In this document: positions 53,913 to 64,000 of the stretch, in pieces | How the letters are laid out: the number at the start of each line of letters is the position of its first letter | How positions within the stretch are numbered: position 1 is the stretch's first letter | Assembly: GCA_019279435.1 (NCBI GenBank) | Contig: JAAALK010001273.1 | Span: forward strand, 27,022 to 91,021 | Direction: 5' to 3' | DNA: 64,000 bases | From: Zizania palustris | Lineage: Eukaryota > Streptophyta > Magnoliopsida > Poales > Poaceae | Translations under genes and position numbers: made by a program | Notes under the pieces: model-generated | Told to the model about the DNA's origin: nothing | The model's input: only the letters and a program-made list of their open reading frames with translations | Databases searched by the model: none

Positions 53913-53917
53913 GCCAC

Positions 53918-55460
53918 GTCCCGTTGGGCCCGGTTGTGGATCCAGGATTAGGGGAGGGGCTGCTGCCGGCTGGGGCAGGAGGGCCACCTGAAGAATTGCG
54001 CCCCTTCTGTTTCTTTTTCTTGTTCTGTTTTGGGGCGCCGGTTCGAGGTGTGCTGCCTTCAATTGGTGCGCACTGCTGGGTGCAGAGGGGACAGCGACGA
54101 AGGCAGTGGGGGGGCAGCGGGGTGCTGAACCATATTAATCTCCTCAAGGAGAAGCTCATTTCGAACAGCAGCAAAGGAGGGAAAGGGGCGCCCGCGCCGG
54201 AGGTGAACACCGATGTCCTTGTAGCGTTCGTTGAGCCCGCGAATAACATTGAGGACCAAGGTGCGGTCGATCACGTGTTCGCCAAGATCGCCAAGATCGT
54301 CGGCCATCTTCTTGAAACGCTTGCAGTACTCGGTGATGGAAAGATCCCCTTGCGCGAAGGCACGAAACTTGGCGTCAAGGTGTAAGGCGCAGGTCTCCTG
54401 ATTCCCAAGAATGTGACCCTCGATGGCAAGCCAAGCTTCTCGGGCGGTGGCGCGGTGATCAATGACGGCCTCAGCAAGATCAGAAGAAGTCGTGCTGTAG
54501 AGCTAAGATTTCACCACGGCGTTCATCCGCGTCCAATCAGGCAAGGCCGAGGTAGCGTGGTCGCTAAAGATATGATCTTGCAGCGAATACTTTGTGACGG
54601 CGAGGAGGAATTGTTCGCGCCATCTTGAGTAGTTGCCGGTTGTGTCAAGGGTGATGGGAACCAGGCTATGGGCGTTCTGAACAGAGACCGCCTGAGCGTG
54701 GAGGTTGAGGATAGCGGCTGCTTCGTGAAGGGCCATGGCGTTGGAGACGTCCAGGCCGTCCCCCGGAGGAGGCGAGATGGGGTCAGCTGCAGCGGCAGCG
54801 TCGGCCCGAGCTTTGGCTACTCGTGCTAGAGTAGCACGGATGCGCTCGGTGGCAGCGTCACGATCGGAAGAGGCAACAGCAGCTTCTTCTTCAGCGGCCT
54901 GTGCTTCTGCAAGGGCAGCCTCACGGGCAGCCATGCGGGTGTCAGCGAGACGCCTTGGCTCGTCGTTGTCGTTGCAATGAACGAGGTCTGCAGGGTCGAC
55001 GACAGAGGTGGGGGGAGACCCGGCCATGCTGAGCAGGGAGGGCAGCCGAAGGGAGGGAGGAAGAGGGGTTCCCTGTGCCGAAGGGAGGGAGGAAGAGGTC
55101 CTGACCGAACCCCTATCTCCCTGTGCCGAAGGGAGGGAGGAAGAGGTCCTGACCGAACCCCCTATCTCCTTGTGCCGAAGGGAGGGAGGAAGGGTTCCCT
55201 GTGCCGAAGGCAGGGAAGAACAGGGGTTCCTTGCCTCGATCAGGGAGCAGCGGAAGGTGGAGAGGAAGGGGGAACCCGGTCTCCTGAGCCATGATTAGGT
55301 ACATATATAGAGGCAAGGGGATAACTACTTTATAACTGAATTACTAGTCTAGAAGATAACCCCTTGCCAAGGATATAAAAACCAGGACAGGAGGGAATGG
55401 CCTGGCCGAACAGGAGGGAATGGCCTGGCCGAACCCAACCCATAACAGAATATGCTAACA
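53918..55460 (-). mobile_element. 5' part of Ty1/copia element C (right copy)
   Basis: Continuation of Copia C beyond element D. Gag is 53918-55027 and the truncated 5' LTR 55285-55460 (176 bp), then CTTGA at 55461-55465. Gag is open from ATG 55027 for 174 codons to a TAG at about 54503, where Trp is usual in the family. The second half of gag continues in frame after the stop. Confidence 0.9.
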
Positions 55461-55465
55461 CTTGA

Positions 55466-55886
55466 GAGTCTTTTCATGTTCCAAGAAGCAAACACCGGTC
55501 CCAAGGCGTCATTGGTCTGGTCCCGAGGCATCTTTCCTCTTCCTAGAATTCATTTTCCTCTCCTTCCCCGCATTGTCTTTCTTCATTTTCACTTCTCTCC
55601 TCGGCGTTCTCTTCCCTTCACCTTTCTTCCCCTCTGGCTGTGGCAGGCCTTCTCAGATCGCCGTTCTCCCCTCTGGAGCACGGCGCGTGGCGCCGGAGCA
55701 TGATGCAACTCGGCAAGTGGCGGACGACGCATGATTTTTCGAACACTGATTGGGTACGAAGACTTCGTGATTGATTGCTTCACCCTAGATTCATGTGCTG
55801 TTAATAGTTGTTATGGCATCGATATATCGTCGATATATTGACGACTTATTGTTGTGACGGTATTTTGCAATTCGCCACAGGACGCC
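55466..55886. other. Right copy of the Copia C target sequence
   Basis: Mirror of 22055-22475, including the ATATATCGTCGATATAT palindrome near 55822. No coding domain. Confidence 0.45.
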
Positions 55887-56371
55887 TGTTAGGACCGACA
55901 TCTCCTATAGGAGGTACAAGGCTGCAGCTAAAGCCTGGAATCCGTAGGCTGGCCACCTTCGGCTCTTTTACAGATGCTTCGAACCCGGAGGCCCGAAATC
56001 TGTTCTTTTAAAGTCCTTAGACTCTTCTACGGATCCTAACAAGCCGGAGCCTGGAATCCGTAGGCTGGCCACCCTTCGACTCTTTTACAGATGCTTCGAA
56101 CCCGGAGGCTGGAAATCTGTTCTTTTAAAGTCCTTAGACTCTTCTACGGATCCTAACAAGCCGGAGCCTGGAATTCGTAGGCTGGCAGCGAAGCCCTTGA
56201 ACCAATGGTTCGCAGGCTGTTGCCCGGGTCCTTAGAAAGATGCTTGACTCCGCAAGCATCTCCTTCCTCCTAATGCGGTCCACCAGGAGTAAGGGATATT
56301 CGGAGAGCAAACAAGATTCGAACCTCCACTTTATTTAGAAAAGGAACTTTACAATTGATTACAAGGAGCCC

Positions 56372-59300
56372 CTAAGCGTAGTATCGCTTAAGGTGCTCCG
56401 CATGCCATGCATGTTTCAATTCTTCCCCTTCTAAATTAGCTAATTTAAACGATCCAGGGCGCCCTGAGCGTAGGCTAATGTATGGTCCTTCCCATTTATT
56501 TCCTAGCTTCCCCGGGGCTATTACACTTCGCAAAACTAAATGACCTAGTCTAAGCTCGTTCAGCTTTATCTTTGGGTCATACCATGTTTTTGTTTGGTCT
56601 TGGTACTTCGTCAGATTGGCGACAACTCGAAGCCTTGTTTCTTCTGACAAGTCTAGCGAAGTGTTCCTCTCGTCTTCGTCTCCGGGTTGTACTACATGAA
56701 GGGATCCACCCCTGAGCTCCGTAGAAGTCATGGCCTCATCTCCGAATAGTAGTCTAAATGTGGTAAAGCCTGTGGACCTGGCCTGAGTGGTCCGAATGGA
56801 CCATAAAATCTTGGGGAGCTCTTCGACCCACAACCCCTTAGTCAACCCGACAATCCTTCGATTTAAACCGGAGAGAATATTCCCGTTGGCTCGCTCGACG
56901 GCTTCGTTGGACTGCGGGTGGCGCACTACTGCGAAGCATAACTTAATGCCCAGCTCTTCACAAAATTCTTTGAATATGTCAGCTTCGAACTGGGTTCCAT
57001 TATCCACAGTTAGCTCCCTTGGTACTCCGAACCTGTATATAATATTTTGCCAGAAAAATTTTTGCACATTCCTTGAAGTGATAGCGGTCAAGGGTTTTTC
57101 TTCGACCCACTTAGAAAAATATTCGATTGTTACCACTGCAAACTTCTAGCTGCCCTTGGCCATTGGAAAAGGGCCGATGAGGTCCATGCCCCACCGAGCC
57201 ATTGGCCATACCGGGGCAATAACTTGAAGTGGTACTGGTAGACGGTGGCTTCGTCTTCCCATCCACTGGCATCCTTGGCAGGTTCGAACCAACTCCTCCG
57301 CGTCTCTTACAATTGTCAGCCAGTAGAGCCCCTGTCGAAGTGTCTTGCCTGCTAGAGCACGAGGGGCTAGGTGGCTTCCACATAAACCTTCGTGAATGTC
57401 CCGAAGTATGTCTTGGCCTTCGGGTTGGGAGATGCACTGGAGTAGAGGAGAACAAACTCCGGCTTTGTACAACATTCCATTGACAAGCTTATAATTTCGA
57501 GCCCTTGCTTGTAACCTTCGGAAATCCGGACCCTCTGAAGAATCTGCGCTACCTTGCAAGATATCCATTATCGGAGCCCGCCAATCTGCAACTGGAATGC
57601 AAAGGACTTTTGTGGAGGGTAATTGATTGACTGTAGGCTTGACTAGTTCTTCATAAAAAGCACCCTTTGGGAGGTCCAATGCTCCGGCTACAACTTTTGC
57701 TAGAATGTCTGCAAGTTGATTATCTGTTCGAGGGATACTTCGAACAGAAAATCCTTTGAATGCTACTTCAGTCTTGCTGATTTCCTCTAGGTACTTCGCT
57801 AGATGTGGGTTCCTTGCTTGAAAGTTTTTGTCGACATGCCCTGCGACGACTTGGGAATCTGTTTTAATTATTATCCTTGCTGCTCCAAGTGCCTTTGCCT
57901 TTCGGAGGCCTAGCAGGATCCCTTCGTATTCTGCGATATTATTGGTGGTCTTAAAGTTTAGCCTTGCAGAATACATGGCCTTTTGCCTTGACGGTGATAT
58001 AATGACTGCTCCAGCTCAGGCACCAGATGCCTAATAAGCTTCGTCAGAAAATATTGTCCATAAACCTCTGGATGGCTCCTCCAGAGCACAAACTGCAGAT
58101 GGAGTCCACTCTGCTACGAAGTCAGTTATGATTTGGGATTTGATAGCTGTTCTTGCCGTGAAGGAAATTCCGAAGGGGGCTAGCTTGACAGCCCACTTTC
58201 TGATCTTACCTGTAGAATCTTTGCTTCGGAGCATAACACCAAGAGGGTACGAGGTAGGAATGATTAGGTTGTGCGCCAGAAAGTAATGCCTTAGCTTCTG
58301 CGAGGCCATTACTAGGGCATAAGCAAATTTCTCGAGCTCGGAGTATCTTGTCTTTGCTCCGGACAAAGCTTCTGAAACAAAATAAACTGGATTTTGCACC
58401 AGCTTTCCCTTAAACTCAACTTCTCTCTGACCAGTACTGCACTTACTGCGGAGCCTGTTGCTGCAAGATAAAGGAGGAGTGTTTCCTCCGGGAGGAGCAC
58501 AGTAAGCGTTGACAGGCTTCCGAGGTATGCCTTGATATCATCGAAGCTCTTCTGGCACTCCGGCGTCCAGTTGAAACTTTCGGACCCCTTTAGGGCTTTG
58601 AAAGTTGGAAGGCTTCGTTCGGCTGACCTAGCTAGGAATCTGCTAAAGCTGCGAGCCTTCCTGTTAGCTTCTAGACTTGCTTCAAATTTTTTGGCGGAGC
58701 CATTCTTTGTAGTGCACTTTTCTGCGTTGGGCTAGCTTCGATCCCTCTGCTCGAAACTAAGTACCCTAGCAGTTTCCCTGCTTGCGCCCCGAATATACAT
58801 TTTTCAGGGTTGAGGCATACTCCACATGCTCGGAGGCTCTCAAACGTTTCAGCTAGGTCTAGACTATGCTGGTGCTTTTGAGCACTCTTTATTACAATGT
58901 CATCCATATAGGCTTCGACATTCCGGCCTATTTGGTGACCTAGAACCTTAGCTATTAAACGTGAGAATGTGGCTCCAGCATTCCGCAAGCTAAAAAGCAT
59001 TCTTACATAACAAAATACTCCGGATGGAGTTATGAAACTTGTCTTGGCTTCGTCTTCACGCTTTAGCCAGACTTGGTGATACCCGGAGTAAGCGTCGAGG
59101 AAACTTAGCAATTCGGAGCCAGCTGTGGAATCCACCAGCTGGTCTATTCGGGGCATAGGGTAGGGGTCTCGCGGGCATGCTTCATTTAGTGATGTAAAAT
59201 CGATGCACATGCGCCACTTGCTCGAGTCCTTTTTCCTGACAAAAACAGGGTTTGCCAACCATTCGGTATGGGCTACCTCCCCGATGATGTCAGCCCTTAA

Positions 59301-60295
59301 CAATTTTTCTACTTCGATCTTGGCGAGGCCTGCCCTTTCCACAGACAGCTTACGGACCCCCTAGCGTACTGGCCTAGCCTTTGGGTTGACGAGGAAGTTG
59401 TGCTCGATGATACTCCGATCAACCCCGGTGATGTCTTCATCAGTCCAGGCAAAGACGTCCAAATTTTGCTTGATGACTTCTTCCAACGAGGCAACTATCT
59501 CTAGGGATAGCCCCTTGCCGAACTGTATTGGGTATTCTTTCCCCTCCTTCAAAATTATCTTCGTCACGACATCACCTTCTGGGCTTGGTTTAAGGGAGAG
59601 CCCCTTCAAAGAGTTCGAAGCCTCCGGAACCTCTTCGGTGTGCTCCGTCACACTATGTACTTGCCGGGGGTCCAACGGCTAGCCGTGACCATACTCCATT
59701 CTTCGGGCTATAGCTTGGTCTCCCGAAACAGTAAGAACTCCACCTTGCGTGGGCATCTTGAGACATAGATAGTTGTGATGTGCTATAGCCCCGAACTGGT
59801 TCAGCATCCCTCACCCGAAGATTGCGTTGTAGGCATAGGGGGCGTCGACGACGTCGAAGATCACCTCCTCCACCCTGGCCAAAGGCCCCTCTCCGAAAGC
59901 AACCTCGAGGCCTATTTGGCCGAGGGCATCGAGAGGCGGACCTGCGAAACCTTGAAGTGGCCGGGCCGCTGGAAGTAGATGCTTCCGAGGTATGCACATT
60001 TGGTCGAAGGCCTGGACAAAAAGTATGTCTGCGGAGCTCCCGCCGTCCACCAGGATCCTTCGAACTTCCACCCCAGCTATATCTGCTGAAATGACCAAGG
60101 GGTCAGCATGGGGGAACTTCACCCCCGCGGCATCACTGGCAGTAAACGAAATAGGCACATGAGACCATTCGGGCATTCCCTCCGCGGAACTCGAGGTCCC
60201 AATGTGCCCTACTTCGCGGACGTATTCACGCCGCTGCCTCCTGGACATATTACCGAGGGTCCCCCCTCCAGAGATGGGCAAGACTACTCGCTTGC
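56372..60295 (-). pseudogene. Element B pol remnant (right copy)
   Basis: Same domain order as the left copy, read on the - strand: protease VDGGSSADIL, RT YMDDIVIK near 58900, two RNase H regions, integrase with MDLIGPF, TVDNGTQF and NEAVERANG, ending LKRYYA at 56372. The in-frame stops are shared with the left copy, so they predate the divergence of the two copies. Confidence 0.88.
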
Positions 60296-60299
60296 CGCG

Positions 60300-61715
60300 G
60301 TCTTAGGGGTCTTCCTGCTTCGGCGGTGGCATAATGTTGGCCATCGGTAGCCGCATGGGGGTTTCGGGGACACCGGCTCGGGCCACGATTTGCACAGGCT
60401 CTGACCGTGCCGCTGGTGGGGTTCGATACGAAGTACTCCGCCCGGTACTTCGTCCTAGGTATTCACCCCGAAGGGTTAACACCGCCTTGCAGTCCTTTGT
60501 GTCATGGTTTCTATTATCGTCATGCACGCAGCAGAAAAAACTATGGCGCCTGCCAGGTACTCTCTCTTGGGGCTTCGGTGCTCCAGCCTTAAAGCCTTGC
60601 GCCTGGTGATAATTGGCAAGTGCCTTCGAAACGGAAGGTGCGATGTTTAACACCTCTGATCGGAAATGCTTCTTTCCCCGCTTGTGATCGTTGAAGCGAT
60701 TGTCTTGAGGGGGTTGCAGAGAAGCTGAGGCTTCGGGCTCCGTCTTCACTTCTCAAAGGATTGGTGCAGGTGTTACGGCTCGTCGAAGGCAGCCCCCTCG
60801 CCTTGGCATACTGTTCGAAGTATGCCATCAGCTGTGCCATGGATGACACGGGCTTCCGATGAAGCTTGCTGAGGAGATCGGGGTTCAACACCCCTTCGCG
60901 GGCGGCGTCGACTACCGAAGAGGTAGACAAGCCCTTGATCTGTGACTTGGTGTGGGTGAAGCGCATGAAGTATTCCTAAAGCGTTTGCCCTGCTCGCTGC
61001 TTCACCTGGAATAAGCTCCTGTCGACATCGGAGCCACAAAGGTACCTTGGAAGTTGCTTACGAACTTCCTCTTCAACTGCTCCCAAGATCTGATCGATCC
61101 TGCTTCAAGGACCAAAACCATCGGAGAGCCACATCTTCGAGAGCGAGGGGGAAACATTTTGCCATAGTGTTGCGCACCCCTCCACTTGCTTTTATCGCCA
61201 GGGCATATGAGCGAGCAATTCTCCAGGGTCGGACCCGCCGGAATACTTGTGCAACTTCGAGGTCGTGAACCTGGGATCGAAGGGCACCCTTTGCAAGTCC
61301 GATGTAACGGAGACTCATCATCGAAAGATGTGTTCTCAGCGTCCTCCAGGACTTGAACAGCTTCGGGAAGATTGCGAGCACCACCGTCTTGGGGCCCTTC
61401 TGGAGTCTGGGTGGAGGCCTGGGAGCGGAGGCGATCAGCGGCCTCTTGCCTCCACCTAGCCACTTCCTCCTGAAGTCGCGCTATCTGAGTAGCCTCGGCC
61501 TCAGGAAGGTCTTCGTCTTCGTCGGAGGGTAGCTTCGGGTCTCGGGAACTGACATAATCAGTTTGGAGCACCGTAGGGGGAGCCCGAGGGCCTCTGGGCA
61601 CTCGACGCCCAGCGACGCCCTCGGGAATTGTTGGAACAGTTGAGGGTCCGGCTCCGTTGGTCCGAGGGGACCTTCGGAGAGGACCCGAGGCTTGGCTTCG
61701 CTTGGGAGGCATAGC
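60300..61715 (-). pseudogene. Element B gag remnant (right copy)
   Basis: Starts MPPKRSQASGPLRRSPR near 61712 and matches the left copy at 16225-17640. Extra single-base changes near 60800, 61020 and 61200-61300 add frame breaks not seen on the left. Confidence 0.8.
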
Positions 61716-61918
61716 TAGCAACGAAGAGGTCCGAAGACCGGGGACTTCGATTGGTTTGGGAAGGCGAGGGGAGGCCTTCAAACCGCACTAGGAAGCCCCT
61801 TACCGAAGGGTGCGCGGAATCTTGGAACTCCGAAGCTCCCTCCGTAAGTGCTCTTCGAAGTGCAGTCAGCAGTAGAGAACTAGCTTCTAGAACTAGGCTC
61901 CCCACGGACGGCGCCAAC

Positions 61919-62408
61919 TGTTGGCGTAAAAGATTACTCTAACAGGTTCTCTAAGATTAAGAACAGACAAACAGTGAGTTCGCGTTTAGGAACTATCTCA
62001 AGCCTCTGAATTGGATAATAGCTTAAGTAGTCCGAATATGTGTATTGAATAGCGAGTATCCGATGCCTATTACAGGGTAAGAAGGGGGGTATTTATAGGC
62101 AAAAAAGTCTAAGGAAATACCTATTTACCCTCAATTACAACTGACATAGTGGAAACTATTCGGTACCTGAACAGGGTTAAATGGTAAAATCTACCCGGAG
62201 CAAGTAGATAAGCCAAACATCTTATCAACCTTGTCGTCGTGTCTCGGAGCCTCATATCCTGCGGAGAGTTCCTTCGGATCGTAAGTCGGAGCACCTTCGA
62301 CTTAACGACTCCTCCACCTTCTTGCATGAGCCCATCAGCTCCGAAGCTGGTAAGTTACTTTGAACTGTTACTCTCTAAGTCCTGAAGGTGAAGCATTTTC
62401 CCCCAACA
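61919..62408 (-). repeat. 5' LTR of element B (right copy)
   Basis: 490 bp, mirror of 15524-16019, with the GGCGCCAA primer-binding motif at its inner side. Confidence 0.85.
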
Positions 62409-63349
62409 CACCCCTACTCCGCCACATTTGTTGCCAGAGCATTCTTCGAAGGGGTGGTTCGGCTGCATGGGTTCCCCTCCTCCATCGTCAGCGATAGGGA
62501 CCGGTTTTCATGAGCAACGGTGGCACGACCTTTTCAAAATGGTAGGGGTGTCCGTCCGCATGAGCACGACTTTTCACCCACAGACGGACGACCAGTCCAA
62601 AGTCGTCAACAAGGTAATCGCCATGTATCTACGATGCACAACAGGAGATCGACCACGAGCTTGGGTGGACTGGCTGCCATGGGTGGAATATTGCTACAAC
62701 ACGTCCTTCCACACGCCCTACGAGCGACTCCATTTCAGGTGGTCTACGACCGGCCCCGCCACCTCTACTACTGCACAAAGAAGGAACCGCACGCAAGGCG
62801 ACGGTGGATGAGCTACAACGCGCGCGCGATGACTTCTTGATAGAAGTCTGTGAGCGCCTTCTTCAAGCACAGCAACTGTCAAAACACTACTTCGACGACC
62901 ATCATCGCAACTTGGAGTTTGAAGTGGGAGACGGGTCTAGTTGCGCCTCCACCGAAAAACCCAATCACTCGAGTCTCTGGCGAAAGGGAAGCTTGGCCCA
63001 CGCTACACAGGGCCCTTCCAGGTCCTGGAGCGCATTGGAAAAGTGGCCTACCGTCTTCAACTACCAGAGGGCGCCCGCCTCCATGATGTCTTCCACATCG
63101 GCATGTTAAAGCCCCACCGCGGTGACCCTCCAGCAGCAACACCAGCACTACCTCCAACACTAGACGGCCGCATTCTACCCTCACCAGAACGTGGGCTACG
63201 CGCATAGTTACGCAGAGACGTATGGCATGTGCTTGTTCAGTGGCAAGGAATGGCGGCCTCCAAAGCGACGTGGGAACAACTCCAGGATTCAAAGAAGCCT
63301 ACCCTGAAATTCAGCTCGAGGACGAGCTGTTTGAAGAGGCGGGGAGAGA
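62409..63349 (+). pseudogene. Element A integrase/chromodomain remnant (right copy)
   Basis: Mirror of 14577-15523. Frames break more often here (near 62515, 62720-62760 and 62930). HPQTDDQSKVVNK again shows Lys in place of the catalytic Glu. The tail has VLVQWQGMAASKATWEQLQD and LEDELFEEA-like sequence. Confidence 0.8.
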
Positions 63350-63724
63350 TGTTAGGACCGACATCTCTTATAGGAGGCGCCGGCCCTAGAAGAGTCCAAG
63401 GAACTACTAGTAGTTATCTATTTGTTTTTCAGATTAAAGATTAAATTCTATTTCAGTTATTCAGATTAGAGATTAGATTCTATTGAGTTATTCAGATTAG
63501 AGATAAGATTGTATTAGGCCTATAAATACCCCTTAAGGGCTATGGAATAAATCAGACCTGAGCAATCTATTAGTTGTCAGGGTTTCTCCCAATCCTCCCG
63601 CCCTAACCTTCCTGCGCGCAGCCCTGGTCGGCGCCTTGGCGGCCGGCCAGCCCCTAGTCACCCGTACAATCTACGACCAAGGAAACCAAGCCCTATCAAC
63701 GCCACACATCTGTGGTGACCAACA
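63350..63724 (+). mobile_element. 3' LTR of element A (right copy)
   Basis: 375 bp, TGTTAGGACCGACATCTC to GACCAACA, with CCTATAAATACCCC near 63520. Mirror of 14198-14576. Confidence 0.85.
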
Positions 63725-64000
63725 GTGTAGGCGACGGTGGTGGGCCAGATCTGGTGGCAGAGTGGCGTAGAACAAAGAGGAAAGGGAAGGCAGGGGCCAA
63801 ATCTAGCATGGTAGTGGCGTGGAACGGCCATGCATAGTCGGGTGTGGTCGGGCACGCGAGCAGCGCACGACGATGGCCGGGCATGACACGTGGCGAGGCG
63901 ACTCGCGGCGAGGCTGGGTGCGCTGGTGCAGAAGATGGGGGAGAGAAGATGAGTGAGAGGAGAGGAGGGGAAGAAGGGTCTGGCTGTTGGAGACTAGAGA
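63725..64000. other. Flank of element A to the window end
   Basis: Mirror of 13927-14197; no coding feature. If the duplication continues, the sequence just past the window should be the reverse complement of 13926 downward, including Copia E. Confidence 0.5.

Larger units (their letters stand above)
41566..53917 (+). mobile_element. Complete Tat-type Ty3/gypsy element D with antisense gene, inserted in Copia C
   Basis: The element is 41571-53912 (12,342 bp), with GCCAC target duplications at 41566-41570 and 53913-53917. 5' LTR is 41571-42282 (712 bp) and 3' LTR is 53200-53912 (713 bp). They differ by two substitutions and one inserted base, all in the minisatellite, by my reading. Primer-binding region TTGGCGCCGTCCGTGGGG follows at 42284. 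Gag-pol is 42349-47900. Then come a 36-bp minisatellite (47995-48755), an antisense segment (49008-49388) and a spliced antisense gene (49477-52632). The long 3' space with antisense ORFs fits the Tat lineage of plants. Confidence 0.95.
55887..62408 (-). mobile_element. Tat-type element B (right copy) with A-type LTR remnant at its 3' side
   Basis: 28-bp A-type LTR start at 55887-55914, 117-bp repeats to about 56185, decayed pol 56372-60290, gag remnant to about 61715, 5' LTR 61919-62408. The same stop codons are present as in the left copy, with scattered substitutions (for example NIIYRFG here, NIIYMFG there). Gag has extra small indels near 60800, 61020 and 61210-61300. No 3' LTR. Confidence 0.88.
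45688..64000 (-). repeat. Right arm of the ~18-kb inverted duplication
   Basis: Reverse complement of 13927-32180; see that entry. This copy is the better one in the D portion, where frames are open. It runs to the window end, so the duplication is probably longer. Confidence 0.93.

Noticed and set aside
13927..64000. True giant palindrome as in some sex-chromosome or amplified loci
   Set aside because: Not excluded, but the host gene and element F both become continuous when the left contig is reversed, and an N gap lies between the arms, so misorientation is simpler.

Overview
The window is nuclear DNA of a grass (Poaceae is inferred from the retrotransposon families, GC-rich coding exons and AT-rich introns). 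It has one host gene and a deep nest of LTR retrotransposons. I see no rRNA, tRNA or CRISPR locus. A run of 1,000 N (32181-33180) splits it into two contigs, and this gap is the key to the window.

The two contigs are largely the same sequence in opposite orientations. The left contig from at least 13927 to 32180 is the reverse complement of 45688-64000. Paired coordinates sum to about 77,926-77,941 over most of the arm, falling to 77,868 beside the gap. Two host-gene pieces support a misjoin. Exons 1-2 of a telobox-Myb (TRF-like) gene lie on the + strand at 33228-35042. Exons 3-5, which complete the same reading frame in matching intron phases, lie on the - strand at 6044-5536. A Ty3 element (F) is split the same way: 5' LTR, gag and protease at 35690-37512 (+), protease tail and 3' LTR fragment at 8160-7692 (-). 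The simplest reading is that the left contig is a redundant (haplotype or homeolog) copy of the right half of the locus, scaffolded backwards. The real gene would then have an intron 2 of about 37 kb filled by the nest.

Layout, left contig: 166-5427, repeat sequence with LTR-end motifs; 5536-6044 (-), exons 5-3; 6450-7668, candidate LTR holding a GCCTAGGCG-rich DNA element; 7692-8160 (-), tail of F; 8335-13771 (+), complete Copia element E (115-bp LTRs, ACATA target duplication, 1,550-codon gag-pol) whose leader carries an antisense fragment resembling a mitochondrial ribosomal protein gene; 14198-15523 (-), Ty3 element A; 15524-22026 (+), decayed Tat-type element B; 22481-24028 (+), 5' part of Copia C; 24029-32180 (-), 3' part of Tat-type element D. 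Right contig: 33228-35042, exons 1-2; 35690-37512, element F; 37708-41570 and 53918-55460 (-), Copia C; 41571-53912 (+), complete element D inserted in C; 55887-62408 (-), B; 62409-63724 (+), A.

Element D is the most informative unit: 12.3 kb, near-identical 712/713-bp LTRs, GCCAC target duplication, and a gag-pol with one frameshift. Antisense to it lies a predicted four-exon gene with its own TATA box, GT-AG introns and polyadenylation-like signal, separated from pol by a 36-bp minisatellite.
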